Program-made: the position numbers and the translations under genes
Part shown: piece after piece, positions 16,305-24,882 of the stretch
How positions within the stretch are numbered: position 1 is the first letter of the stretch
Layout: the number at the start of each line of letters is the position of its first letter
DNA from: Oscillospiraceae bacterium
GTDB lineage: Bacteria; Bacillota; Clostridia; Oscillospirales; Ruminococcaceae
Length of the DNA: 64,000 nt
NCBI GenBank assembly: GCA_015067025.1
Contig: SVNC01000004.1
Location: 62,001-126,000 of the forward strand
Reading direction: 5' to 3'
Notes under the pieces: generated by a model
Databases searched by the model: none
Seen by the model: the letters and a program-made list of their open reading frames with translations, nothing else
Told to the model about the DNA's origin: nothing

Positions 16305-17648
16305 TTACATCAGATCCTTACGACTTAAAAAGCCGATATCTACGTTTCCGCTTTCCACATCCTCATCACGAAGAAGGTTAAGCTGGAAATCTATGTTTGT
16401 ATTAATTCCCTCGATAAGAAACTCGGATAAGGCAACCTTCATCTTCTGAATGGCTTCCTTTCTGTCTCTTCCCTTTACCAGTACCTTTGCTATCATACTA
16501 TCGTAATAAGGTGGTATCTCATAGCCCTGATATACCGCAGTGTCAATTCTGACGCCAAAGCCACCGGGCATATGGATAGACTTTATCTTACCGGGGCAGG
16601 GACGGAAGTTATTCTTAGGCTCTTCCGCATTGATACGACATTCAATAACGTGACCGTTTAACGTAATATCATCCTGAGTATATTCAAGGGGCAGTCCTGC
16701 CGCGATCTTTATCTGAGATTTTACAAGATCGACACCTGTCACCATTTCGGTTACGGGGTGCTCTACCTGTATTCTTGCATTCATCTCCATAAAATAGAAG
16801 TTTCTGTCCTTATCCACAAGAAACTCTACGGTACCTGCATTGGCATAACCGCAAGCCTTTGCCGCTCTTACCGCGGCTTCGCCCATTGCTCTTCTGAGTT
16901 CTTCCGTCATAATGGGGCTGGGGCTTTCTTCAAGCACCTTCTGATTTCTTCTTTGTAATGAGCAGTCACGCTCACCAAGATAGATAACGTTTCCTTGCTC
17001 GTCAGCGAGGAGCTGTATCTCAACGTGACGGGGGTCTACGATAAATTTTTCAATATAGATATCATCGTTTGCAAAGAACTGCTTTGCCTCCTGCTTTGCG
17101 GCGATTATAGCCGCTTCAAGCTCATCGGGAGTATCAACTCTTCTGATGCCTCTTCCGCCGCCGCCTGCACTTGCTTTTACCATTACGGGATAGCCTATTC
17201 TGTCAGCAATCTCCTTAGCTTCTTCGATACTTTCTACAACACCGTCAGAGCCGGGGACAACGGGTACGTTATTATCTATCATCGTCTTCTTTGCATTAGC
17301 CTTGTCACCCATAGCGTCCATAGCGTCAGCAGAAGGTCCGATAAACTTTATACCGCACTTGTCGCAAAGTCTTACAAACTGGCTGTTTTCGGATAAGAAA
17401 CCAAAGCCGGGATGTATAGCCTCTGCACCTGTTACTTCGCAAGCTGCAAGAAGTGCCTTACTATTCAGGTAGCTGTCCTTTGACATTGCAGGACCTATGC
17501 AGATAGCTTCATCTGCAATTTGTGCATGAAGAGCAGAACGGTCAGCAGTAGAATATACCGCCACCGTCTTTATACCAAGCTCACGGCAGGCTCTTATTAT
17601 TCGTATAGCGATCTCGCCACGGTTTGCAATTAAAATCTTGTTAAACAT
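16305..17648 (-). CDS. accC: Biotin carboxylase
   Basis: AccC carboxylates the biotin on AccB using ATP and bicarbonate. The 447-residue product begins MFNKILIANRGEIAIRIIRA and holds the ATP-grasp glycine loop KASAGGGGRGIRRV, the bicarbonate/biotin motif EMNARIQVEHPVTEMVTG and YDSMIAKVLVKGRDR. Length and motifs match family standards. It sits 26 bases after fabZ in the operon. Confidence 0.97.
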   Translation of the reverse strand: MFNKILIANRGEIAIRIIRACRELGIKTVAVYSTADRSALHAQIADEAICIGPAMSKDSYLNSKALLAACEVTGAEAIHPGFGFLSENSQFVRLCDKCGIKFIGPSADAMDAMGDKANAKKTMIDNNVPVVPGSDGVVESIEEAKEIADRIGYPVMVKASAGGGGRGIRRVDTPDELEAAIIAAKQEAKQFFANDDIYIEKFIVDPRHVEIQLLADEQGNVIYLGERDCSLQRRNQKVLEESPSPIMTEELRRAMGEAAVRAAKACGYANAGTVEFLVDKDRNFYFMEMNARIQVEHPVTEMVTGVDLVKSQIKIAAGLPLEYTQDDITLNGHVIECRINAEEPKNNFRPCPGKIKSIHMPGGFGVRIDTAVYQGYEIPPYYDSMIAKVLVKGRDRKEAIQKMKVALSEFLIEGINTNIDFQLNLLRDEDVESGNVDIGFLSRKDLM

Positions 17649-17674
17649 TCAAGTTACCTTTCAGCTTTATGTAA

Positions 17675-18103
17675 TTATTTTAACGCAAAAGAGATCTCAG
17701 CGGAAACCGCCTTTTCTCCGTTTACTGTGGCAAGCGCCTTGCCAACGCCTACAGGACCCTTTATCTTGATAATTTCAACTTCAAGCTTTAAAAGGTCTCC
17801 CGGTACTACCTGTCTGCGGAACTTTGCTTCCTTAACGCCACCGAAAAAGCCTATCTTGCCCTTGTTTTCAGGAAGGGAGAGCATTGCCACTGCACCTGCC
17901 TGAGCAAGCATTTCAAGCATAAGCACACCGGGTACTACGGGATAGTCGGGGAAATGTCCCTTAAACCAGAATTCATCCTCATTCATATACTTTGTAGCCA
18001 CTACGCTTACACCGGGTACCATTTCTTCGATAGTATCTATAAGCATAAAAGGATCTCTGTGGGGGATTATCTCCATAATCTGTTCTTTATTCATTAAAGG
18101 CAT
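17675..18103 (-). CDS. fabZ: 3-hydroxyacyl-ACP dehydratase FabZ
   Basis: FabZ removes water from 3-hydroxyacyl-ACP in the elongation cycle. The 142-residue hotdog protein has IIPHRDPFMLIDTIEEM (catalytic His in H-R-D-P-F) and GHFPDYPVVPGVLMLEMLAQ (catalytic Glu in the long hotdog helix). ATG follows AGAAAGGAAACAATATC. No fabM/fabA isomerase is seen in the window, so the unsaturated-chain route is not revealed here. Confidence 0.96.
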   Translation of the reverse strand: MPLMNKEQIMEIIPHRDPFMLIDTIEEMVPGVSVVATKYMNEDEFWFKGHFPDYPVVPGVLMLEMLAQAGAVAMLSLPENKGKIGFFGGVKEAKFRRQVVPGDLLKLEVEIIKIKGPVGVGKALATVNGEKAVSAEISFALK

Positions 18104-18119
18104 GATATTGTTTCCTTTC

Positions 18120-18587
18120 TTAAGAGAGCATAATGAGGGGCTGACCGAATTCTACCGCTTCGCCGTCCTTTACTGCAATAGCAGTAACAACGCCCGATTT
18201 ATCAGCGAGTACTTCGTTCATAACCTTCATACTTTCAACGATGCATACCACATCGCCCTCGTTTACTGTATCGCCCACCTTTACAAAGGGAGCTTTGTCA
18301 GGTGCGGGAGCCGCATAGAAGGTACCTACGATAGGGCTTGTAATGCTCTTGCCCTGCGCTGTGGGAGCAGCTTCATTAGAAACTTCTGCCGCTGCGGGAG
18401 CAGCCATACCCATAGCCATAGGAGGCATAACCGGCATAGGAGGCATAGGACGGGGTTCGGGGTACTTTTGTCCCAGCTCTAATTCAAATTTATCATTCTT
18501 TACGCTTATATATCCAAGTCCGCTTTCCTTCATCACTTCTATAAGCTCTTTTACTGCGGATATAAGCTCGTTCTTTTCAAACTGCAT
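18120..18587 (-). CDS. accB: Biotin carboxyl carrier protein
   Basis: AccB carries the biotin shuttled between AccC and AccA/D. The 155-residue protein has an N-terminal helix, a flexible Pro/Met/Ala-rich linker (PEPRPMPPMPVMPPMAMGMA) and a C-terminal biotinyl domain (about 80-155). The biotin lysine is in CIVESMKVMNEV, where E-S-M-K replaces the more usual E-A-M-K. It lies 16 bases upstream of fabZ and 28 after fabF. Confidence 0.96.
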   Translation of the reverse strand: MQFEKNELISAVKELIEVMKESGLGYISVKNDKFELELGQKYPEPRPMPPMPVMPPMAMGMAAPAAAEVSNEAAPTAQGKSITSPIVGTFYAAPAPDKAPFVKVGDTVNEGDVVCIVESMKVMNEVLADKSGVVTAIAVKDGEAVEFGQPLIMLS

Positions 18588-18615
18588 AATATTTAAATCC
18601 TTTCGGTCGTTGTTG

Positions 18616-19851
18616 TCAGTCTTCTACGGGGGCAAAGGCGATACAAGCGTTGTGACCGCCAAAGCCTAAGGAATTGCTGAGTGCACCTGTAATCTTCATT
18701 TTTCTGGGTGCGTCGGGTACGTAGTCAAGATCACATTCGGGATCTGCCGTCTTATAGCCTAAGGTCTGGTGTACCATTTCATTCTTTATCTGTAAAGCCG
18801 TTGCAACCGCCTCAACACCGCCTGCCGCACCTAAAAGGTGACCTGTCATAGACTTTGTGGAGTTTACCGCGATGTTCTTAGCGTGGTCGCCGAAGCAGAT
18901 CTTGATTGCCGCTGTTTCTGTCTTGTCATTCATAGGAGTTGACGTACCGTGAGCGTTGATGTAATTGAAGCTGTCAGCACTTCTGCCTGATTCTGCTACC
19001 GCATATTCCATAGCCTTTGCACCGCCCTTACCCTCAGGATCGGGGCTTGTTTCGTGATAAGCGTCGCAGGTCGCACCGTAACCTATTACTTCAGCATAGA
19101 TCTTTGCGCCTCTTGCCTTTGCGTGTTCGTATTCTTCTAAGATTACAATACCACAGCCGTCACCTAAAACAAAGCCGTTTCTTTCTGCATCAAAAGGAAT
19201 ACTTGCCTTGTCCGGGTCTGTAGATCTTGTTACTGCGTGCATGTTGTTGAAGCCTGCATAAGCAAAGCCGATGGAAGCCTTTTCTGTACCGCCTGCAATT
19301 GCACAGTCCATATAGCCGTGCTTTATAGCGTGGAAAGCTTCACCGATAGCGTGTGTACCGCTGGCACAAGCTGACACCGCACAGAAGTTTGCACCCTTGA
19401 AGCCTGTTCTTATAGCAACAGTGCCCGCAGGCATATTTCCTATCATCTTAGGGATAGTGAATACGGATACTCTCTTATTGCCCTTGTTGTGATACGTGAG
19501 TATTTCTTCCTGATTTGTTTCAATGCCGCCGATACCGCTACCGATGATAACACCGCATCTGTAAGGGTCGAGATCCTTAAAATCCGTACCTGCGTCTTCG
19601 ATTGCCTTAAGAGAAGCGTACACCGCATACTGTGTGATTATGTCTGTTCTGCGAAGCTCCTTCTTGTCAAAATATTCTTCTGCACTGAAGTCCTTTACAA
19701 GAGCCTTTACATTCTTTTCTTCGCTCTGACCGGGAAACCATTCTTCTAAAGTAAAACCGTGCTTACCTTCCGTAAGGCTGTTCCAGAATTCTTCTACCGT
19801 ATTGCCGATGGGGCTTACAACCCCAAGACCTGTTATAACTACTCTGTTCAT
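18616..19851 (-). CDS. fabF: 3-oxoacyl-ACP synthase II
   Basis: FabF condenses malonyl-ACP with acyl-ACP to elongate the chain. It is 411 residues long and complete. The catalytic cysteine lies in FCAVSACASGTHAIGEAF, the first histidine in YINAHGTSTPMNDKTET and the second in STKSMTGHLLGAAGGVEAVA. It is preceded by fabG (20 bases) and followed by accB. Confidence 0.97.
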   Translation of the reverse strand: MNRVVITGLGVVSPIGNTVEEFWNSLTEGKHGFTLEEWFPGQSEEKNVKALVKDFSAEEYFDKKELRRTDIITQYAVYASLKAIEDAGTDFKDLDPYRCGVIIGSGIGGIETNQEEILTYHNKGNKRVSVFTIPKMIGNMPAGTVAIRTGFKGANFCAVSACASGTHAIGEAFHAIKHGYMDCAIAGGTEKASIGFAYAGFNNMHAVTRSTDPDKASIPFDAERNGFVLGDGCGIVILEEYEHAKARGAKIYAEVIGYGATCDAYHETSPDPEGKGGAKAMEYAVAESGRSADSFNYINAHGTSTPMNDKTETAAIKICFGDHAKNIAVNSTKSMTGHLLGAAGGVEAVATALQIKNEMVHQTLGYKTADPECDLDYVPDAPRKMKITGALSNSLGFGGHNACIAFAPVED

Positions 19852-19871
19852 TTTATATCTTCCTTTCTAAA

Positions 19872-20606
19872 TTACATTGAAAGTCCGCCGCTTATCTCGA
19901 TTACCTGACCTGTCACGTAGCTTGCGTCAGGAGAAGCGAGGAAGGATACAACTCCTGCGATTTCATTTACTTCGCCGTATCTCTTCATAGCGATCATACT
20001 TAAAATGGAGTTTTTAACTTCATCAGAAAGCTTATCCGTCATAGGAGTGCTGATAAATCCGGGTGCTACTGCATTACAGGTGATACCACGAGAGCCAAGC
20101 TCCTTTGCGGTCGTCTTTGTCATACCGATTATAGCCGCCTTACTTGCAGAATAGTTCATCTGTCCTGCGTTGCCGTAAAGACCTGCAACGGAGGAAAGGT
20201 TTATAATTCTGCCGCTTCTCTGCTTCATCATTACAGAGCCTGCAAATTTTGTCATATTGAATACGCTCTTCTGGTTTACTGCGATTACAAGATCGAAATT
20301 TTCTTCGCTCATTCTTGCAAGAAGTCCGTCACGGATGATACCTGCGTTATTTACAAGTACGTCAATACTGCCGAAGCGTTCCTTTACCGCCTTTACCATA
20401 TCAGCACACTGCTGATGATCGGATACGTCCGCTACGTACTTTGCACACTCTACACCGAGTGCCTTTATATCGTCCATAATGCTGTTATCTTCAAACATTG
20501 CGTCTGAAATGTCGTTTAATGCGATGTTGTAGCCGTCCTTTGCAAGTCTTAATGCGATTGCCGCACCGATACCTCTTGCTGAGCCTGTTATAATTGCTGT
20601 TGCCAT
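19872..20606 (-). CDS. fabG: 3-oxoacyl-ACP reductase FabG
   Basis: FabG reduces 3-oxoacyl-ACP with NADPH. The 244-residue short-chain dehydrogenase has the TGSARGIGAAIALRL cofactor loop, VLVNNAGIIRDGLLARM and the catalytic S-Y-K set in INLSSVAGLYGNAGQMNYSA followed by SKAAIIG. The C-terminus VTGQVIEISGGLSM is typical. It lies downstream of the transposase-like gene and upstream of fabF. Confidence 0.96.
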   Translation of the reverse strand: MATAIITGSARGIGAAIALRLAKDGYNIALNDISDAMFEDNSIMDDIKALGVECAKYVADVSDHQQCADMVKAVKERFGSIDVLVNNAGIIRDGLLARMSEENFDLVIAVNQKSVFNMTKFAGSVMMKQRSGRIINLSSVAGLYGNAGQMNYSASKAAIIGMTKTTAKELGSRGITCNAVAPGFISTPMTDKLSDEVKNSILSMIAMKRYGEVNEIAGVVSFLASPDASYVTGQVIEISGGLSM

Positions 20607-20671
20607 AGTAAATTCCTTTCTTTTTTCTGATATGTAATTACGTTATTTTCTTATATATTAAAGCTTTCGCT

Positions 20672-21103
20672 TCAATTTCCTTTTCCTAAGGTGGATAAGA
20701 GCCTGTTAAGCTCTCTTCCGCCTTTTATACGGTGGCAATGATAAACCTCCTGCCACAGCTTTTTGCCCGCCTTTTTCTCTGTCAGTCTTTTAAAGATCTC
20801 CATAAAGGAGCAAACCGTCAGATTAAGAGCGTTTTTATCCTTCACCGTTCTGTCGTGCTTTGCGTAAATAAGCAGTTCCACATAGTGAGGCATAAATATA
20901 TAATAGAGTACTGATATCTTCCCTTTTCTGTTTTCTGTTTCCATAAGGATCTCCTTGACTGCCATCCCATCCTCTGTCAGTCGGTTTTCTGACTGCAAAG
21001 CGGTGTTAAGACTTGTCACGGGAACACGGATAAGATAATAACCGTCGCTGTTATAATTTTTCGAGGTTATCACTACAGATTTGAAATTTCTCTGCTTTTT
21101 CAT
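20672..21103 (-). CDS. Degenerate Y1/REP-type transposase-like protein inside the fab operon
   Basis: This 143-residue protein follows the layout of Y1 (IS200/REP-associated) transposases. YNSDGYYLIRVPVTS resembles the first strand, LYYIFMPHYVELLIYA occupies the place of the MPNHVHLLI strand, and FMEIFKRLTEKKAGKKLWQE with VYHCHRIKGGRELNRL resembles the F-K-x-x-x...W-Q...I-R-x-E segment. The catalytic H-x-H is replaced by Y-V-E, and the C-terminal part that carries the active tyrosine is missing. DNA transposition is therefore unlikely. It has an intact frame and ribosome site (AAGGAGAG) and occupies the slot between fabK and fabG where fabD usually sits. It could be a domesticated nucleic-acid-binding protein or a relic; the family call is by eye. 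Confidence 0.55.
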   Translation of the reverse strand: MKKQRNFKSVVITSKNYNSDGYYLIRVPVTSLNTALQSENRLTEDGMAVKEILMETENRKGKISVLYYIFMPHYVELLIYAKHDRTVKDKNALNLTVCSFMEIFKRLTEKKAGKKLWQEVYHCHRIKGGRELNRLLSTLGKGN

Positions 21104-21138
21104 ATCAGTACTCTCCTTGTTTTTTCCGTTCAGAACAT

Positions 21139-22065
21139 TTATCTGTTAAGAAGCTTTTCAGCTTCGGCAAACATTTCTTCGATCATTTCGCCTGCAGGCT
21201 GAATTTTCTTTACCATACCTGCAATAGCACCGCAGAGGAATGAGCCTTCTTCAAGGTTGCCGTCCTGAACAGCCTTACGCAGTGATCCTAAAGTAATCTG
21301 CTCAAACTCATCAGGGGTGATAGAGCCGTTTGCTTCGCCGCTGGCAAGTCTCTTTGAAAACTTTGTCTTTACGTTACGGCAGGGGTGACCTGTGTATCTG
21401 CCTGTTACGATGCTGTCTGTATCCTTTGCATCAACTACGAGCTGTTTATAGGTGGGGTGGATCTGACATTCTTCAGCCGCTAAAAAGCGTGTACCTATCT
21501 GTACACCCTCAGCACCTAACATAAAGCTTGCGGCAATACCTCTGCCGTCTGCGATACCGCCTGCGGCGATAACGGGGATCTCTACCGCGTCTACTACCTG
21601 AGGCACAAGGCACATTGTGGTATTTTCGCCGATGTGACCGCCTGATTCTGTACCCTCGGCAATAACTGCCGCCGCACCGCTTCTTTCCATTCTCTTTGCA
21701 AGAGCTACGCTGGGTACTACGGGGATAACCTTTACGCCTGCATTGTTCCATGCTTCCATAAACTTACCGGGGTTACCTGCACCTGTTGTTATAACGGGTA
21801 CTTTTTCGTCAATTACAAGCTGAGCCAGATCCTCAGCGTTGGGTGACATAAGCATTATATTTACACCAAAGGGCTTGTCTGTAAGCTCCTTGCAACGTCT
21901 TATCTGGTCTCTTAAATAGTCAATGGGAGCAGAGCCGCCTGCGATAAGACCAACACCGCCTGCGTTGGAAACTGCCGCCGCTAACGTGCTTTCTGCTATC
22001 CACGCCATACCACCCTGAAATACGGGGTACTTTATTCCTAAAAGTTCAGTTATTCTTGTTGTCAT
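21139..22065 (-). CDS. fabK: FMN-dependent enoyl-ACP reductase FabK
   Basis: FabK performs the last step of elongation, reducing enoyl-ACP with NAD(P)H and FMN. The 308-residue nitronate-monooxygenase-like barrel starts MTTRITELLGIKYPVFQGGM and contains AVSNAGGVGLIAGGSAP, EGTESGGHIGENTTMCLVPQ (active-site region) and IPVIAAGGIADGRGIAASFM (FMN phosphate). No fabI is visible in the window, so FabK is probably the enoyl reductase of this pathway. Confidence 0.94.
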   Translation of the reverse strand: MTTRITELLGIKYPVFQGGMAWIAESTLAAAVSNAGGVGLIAGGSAPIDYLRDQIRRCKELTDKPFGVNIMLMSPNAEDLAQLVIDEKVPVITTGAGNPGKFMEAWNNAGVKVIPVVPSVALAKRMERSGAAAVIAEGTESGGHIGENTTMCLVPQVVDAVEIPVIAAGGIADGRGIAASFMLGAEGVQIGTRFLAAEECQIHPTYKQLVVDAKDTDSIVTGRYTGHPCRNVKTKFSKRLASGEANGSITPDEFEQITLGSLRKAVQDGNLEEGSFLCGAIAGMVKKIQPAGEMIEEMFAEAEKLLNR

Positions 22066-22086
22066 ATCGTTAAATTCCTTTCAAGA

Positions 22087-23085
22087 TTAATATTCAAATA
22101 TACATGCACCGTAGGTAAGACCTGCACCAAAGCCTACAAGACATATCTTCATTCCTCTTTTAAGTCTGCCGCTTTCCATAAGCTCAGAAAGTCCCACAGG
22201 TATGCAGGCACTGGAGGTGTTTCCGTGGTTTTCAAGGTTTGTAAACACCTTTTCATCTGCAACCTTCATCTTCTTTAAAGCTGACTGGATGATGCGGATA
22301 TTTGCCTGATGGGGTACTACAAGGTCGATATCGTCTATAGTAAGACCGGATTTCTGTAACACCTTATCAACAGCGTTTGCCATAGCGTCAACTGCGAATT
22401 TATAGACTGCCTTGCCGTCCATCTGTAAATAGCACTCCTTTTCAGGAGTATCTATAAGCTCATTGAACACCTCGTTGCCGTCAAACTTAGGGAAGTTTGG
22501 CTTATAATTTGCCTTGCAGTAAAGTGCCTCGAACATATCGCCCTCTGCACCGAGTATTGAATAGTAGGGCTTGTCTTCTCCCTTTTCAACCACCACTGCA
22601 CCTGCTCCGTCACCGAAAAGGATACAGCTTCCTCTGTCGTTATAATCAACGTGAGAAGAAAGTCTTTCGCTGGAAACGATAAGGATAGTTTTATAATCTC
22701 CTGTTGCAAGATAGTTTCTTGCAATGTCAAGAGCGTTTATAAAGCCTGTGCAGGCTGTGTTGATGTCTATACAGGGGCAACCCGTTGCACCTATCTGCTT
22801 TTGCACAAGACAAGCCATATTTGGATAATAAAAATCAGGTGAGCAGGTGGATACTATTATAAAATCAATTTCCTCTGCTGTTTTTCCTGCACTTTTAAGA
22901 GCCGCCTTTGCCGCCTCTGCCGCCATCTGATAGTTTGCCTTGTCAGGACTCATAAGGCGTGTCTTAATGCCTGTTCTTGAGCTTATCCATTCATCCGATG
23001 TGTCGATGAACTCTGTCAGCATCTCATTTGTCATAGCAAATGAGGGATTGTAGCCGCCTGCCCCTAAGATCGTAATTCCGTTCAT
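22087..23085 (-). CDS. fabH: 3-oxoacyl-ACP synthase III
   Basis: FabH starts fatty-acid synthesis by condensing acetyl-CoA (or a branched primer) with malonyl-ACP. I start at ATG 23085, because GAAAGGAAG gives ideal spacing there and the next upstream ATG (23100) lies in the ribosome site. The product is 332 residues with IDINTACTGFINALDIARN (catalytic Cys), VPHQANIRIIQSALKKM (His) and NLENHGNTSSACIPVGLSEL (Asn). It is the first gene of the operon that runs to accA. Confidence 0.96.
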   Translation of the reverse strand: MNGITILGAGGYNPSFAMTNEMLTEFIDTSDEWISSRTGIKTRLMSPDKANYQMAAEAAKAALKSAGKTAEEIDFIIVSTCSPDFYYPNMACLVQKQIGATGCPCIDINTACTGFINALDIARNYLATGDYKTILIVSSERLSSHVDYNDRGSCILFGDGAGAVVVEKGEDKPYYSILGAEGDMFEALYCKANYKPNFPKFDGNEVFNELIDTPEKECYLQMDGKAVYKFAVDAMANAVDKVLQKSGLTIDDIDLVVPHQANIRIIQSALKKMKVADEKVFTNLENHGNTSSACIPVGLSELMESGRLKRGMKICLVGFGAGLTYGACIFEY

Positions 23086-23143
23086 GATACTTCCTTTCAC
23101 TACCGCTTAATGCGATATTACACTTATTTTATCTATTTCAATA

Positions 23144-23172
23144 TTGATTTTAATGACTTTTTGTTGTATAAT
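23144..23172 (+). promoter_or_regulatory. fabD promoter
   Basis: TTGATT (23144-23149), 17 bases, TATAAT (23167-23172), nearly 200 bases before fabD, leaving a long A+T-rich leader. The 279-base gap to divergent fabH also holds TAGTACACTA near 23221-23231, which only vaguely recalls a lipid-regulator operator. Confidence 0.65.
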
Positions 23173-23364
23173 AAAGCAGATATAAGCAGAGCTTTCTGCT
23201 TTGCAAAACCTACAAAATAATAGTACACTAATAATTTTACATTAATATTAACTGCCTTGTCAACAAAAAAACAAGTCGGTAATGCGGAAAAATGTAAAAA
23301 AACCAAAAAAATTTAAAAAATTTTGCACGATTTAAAAATTTTTATTAAAAAGGAGACGTAAAAA

Positions 23365-24303
23365 ATGGTAGATATTTCCAAGACGATATTTTTATTTTCA
23401 GGTCAGGGTTCACAGTATAAGGAAATGGGTAAGGAATTATATGATAATATCCCCGAGTGTAAAAAGGTACTTGAAATAGCAGAAAGCGTTCTTTCAATGC
23501 CCCTTACCGATATTATATTTAAAGGTGAAGAAAGCGAGCTTTCACGCACGGTTGTATCCCAACCTGCAATTCTTGCGATGTCGCTTATGGCACTTGAAGC
23601 GGTTAAGACAAAGGGTATTGACGCATCCGCCGTTGCAGGTCACTCCCTCGGTGAATATGCGGCAATGGCGGCAAGTGGTATGTTAAGCTATGAAGAAGCC
23701 TTCAGAGCTATAAAATACCGTAGTGAGGCTATGGAAAAGGCGGCTAATGCAAACCCCGGCGGTATGGCGGCAGTATTAGGTCTTTCAGCTGAAGCTATTG
23801 AAGAAGTCTGCAAGGAGATTGAAAACGGCGGCGACTATATCACTCCCGTAAACTACAACTCCCCTGCACAGACAGTTATAGCAGGTACTACAGATGCTCT
23901 TGCAAAGGCAGAGGAATTACTTTCTGCAAAGGGTGCAAAGAGAATAGTAAGACTTGCAGTTTCTGCGGCATTCCATTCAAAGCTTATGGTATCCGCATCT
24001 GAAGAATTTAAGGAAAAGGCACAGGATATAAAGTTCAGCGTTCCCGAAAAGACATTCTACTGTAACGTTTACGGCAACAAGCTGACCGATTTCTCCGATA
24101 TGCCCTCCTATCTTGCAAAGCACATCTGCTCACCTGTAAGATTTACAGACGAGCTTGCCTGCATCAAGGCTGACGGATATGAAAACTACATCGAACTCGG
24201 CCCCGGTAAGGTTCTTACAGGTCTTGTAAAGAAGACTCTTGACGGCGTAAACGCTCTTAACGTTGAAAATATGAAGACTCTTGAAAAGGCGGCTGAGCTT
24301 TAA
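23365..24303 (+). CDS. fabD: Malonyl-CoA:ACP transacylase
   Basis: FabD moves malonyl from CoA to ACP. The 312-residue protein has IFLFSGQGSQYKEMGKELY, the nucleophile elbow VAGHSLGEYAAMAASGML (catalytic Ser) and the histidine in AVSAAFHSKLMVSASEEF. ATG follows AAAAGGAG. It is divergent from fabH instead of inside the operon as in many Firmicutes, and leads a plus-strand run with the PAP2, aroE and aroK genes. Confidence 0.96.
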   Translation: MVDISKTIFLFSGQGSQYKEMGKELYDNIPECKKVLEIAESVLSMPLTDIIFKGEESELSRTVVSQPAILAMSLMALEAVKTKGIDASAVAGHSLGEYAAMAASGMLSYEEAFRAIKYRSEAMEKAANANPGGMAAVLGLSAEAIEEVCKEIENGGDYITPVNYNSPAQTVIAGTTDALAKAEELLSAKGAKRIVRLAVSAAFHSKLMVSASEEFKEKAQDIKFSVPEKTFYCNVYGNKLTDFSDMPSYLAKHICSPVRFTDELACIKADGYENYIELGPGKVLTGLVKKTLDGVNALNVENMKTLEKAAEL

Positions 24304-24881
24304 TGGAAGCTATACTGGGTTTTGATTTTGCTATTCTTGATTTTATAAGAGAGAATATTGCAAATCCCGTACTTGACGTTATTATGAAGATAATAACCCA
24401 TAGCGGTGACGCAGGCATAATATGGATAGCGGCGGCTTTGCTCTGTCTTATTTTTAAAAAGACACGAAAAGCGGGAGTGTGCATGGCTATTGCCCTGATA
24501 CTCGTACTACTTATCTGCAATCTAACGTTAAAGCCGATAATCGCCCGACCAAGACCATTTATGCTGAGAGAAGAAATAGAGCTTATAATATCTGCTCCAT
24601 CGGGTTTTTCCTTCCCCTCGGGGCATACCGCGTCAAGCTTTGCGGCGGCTGTCGGACTATTTATCTATCACAAAAAGCTCGGCATTGCGGCTCTTATATG
24701 GGCGTTTCTGATAGCCTTTTCAAGACTGTATATGTACGTACACTACCCCACAGACGTCCTTGCGGGAATGGTTATAGGCATACTCTGCGCAGTTGTCGCT
24801 ATGATAATTGTAAATAAAGTATATGAGCCTTTATCCGACAGGCTCAATACACTTATAAATAAGAAACAGGAGAAGAACTGA
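24303..24881 (+). CDS. PAP2-family membrane phosphatase
   Basis: A 192-residue integral membrane phosphatase, likely acting on a lipid diphosphate (undecaprenyl-PP or phosphatidate). The three PAP2 motifs are intact: KPIIARPRPF, PSGFSFPSGHTASSF and SRLYMYVHYPTDVLAG. Five or six transmembrane helices are predicted. Its ATG overlaps the fabD stop (TAATG), so translation is coupled. Substrate cannot be read from the sequence; location beside fabD favours lipid or cell-wall carrier metabolism. Confidence 0.9.
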   Translation: MEAILGFDFAILDFIRENIANPVLDVIMKIITHSGDAGIIWIAAALLCLIFKKTRKAGVCMAIALILVLLICNLTLKPIIARPRPFMLREEIELIISAPSGFSFPSGHTASSFAAAVGLFIYHKKLGIAALIWAFLIAFSRLYMYVHYPTDVLAGMVIGILCAVVAMIIVNKVYEPLSDRLNTLINKKQEKN

Positions 24882-24882
24882 T

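Noticed and set aside
23221-23235. FapR- or FabT-type operator between fabH and fabD
   Set aside because: TAGTACACTA is only a partial match and I could not extend it to a proper palindrome of either regulator.
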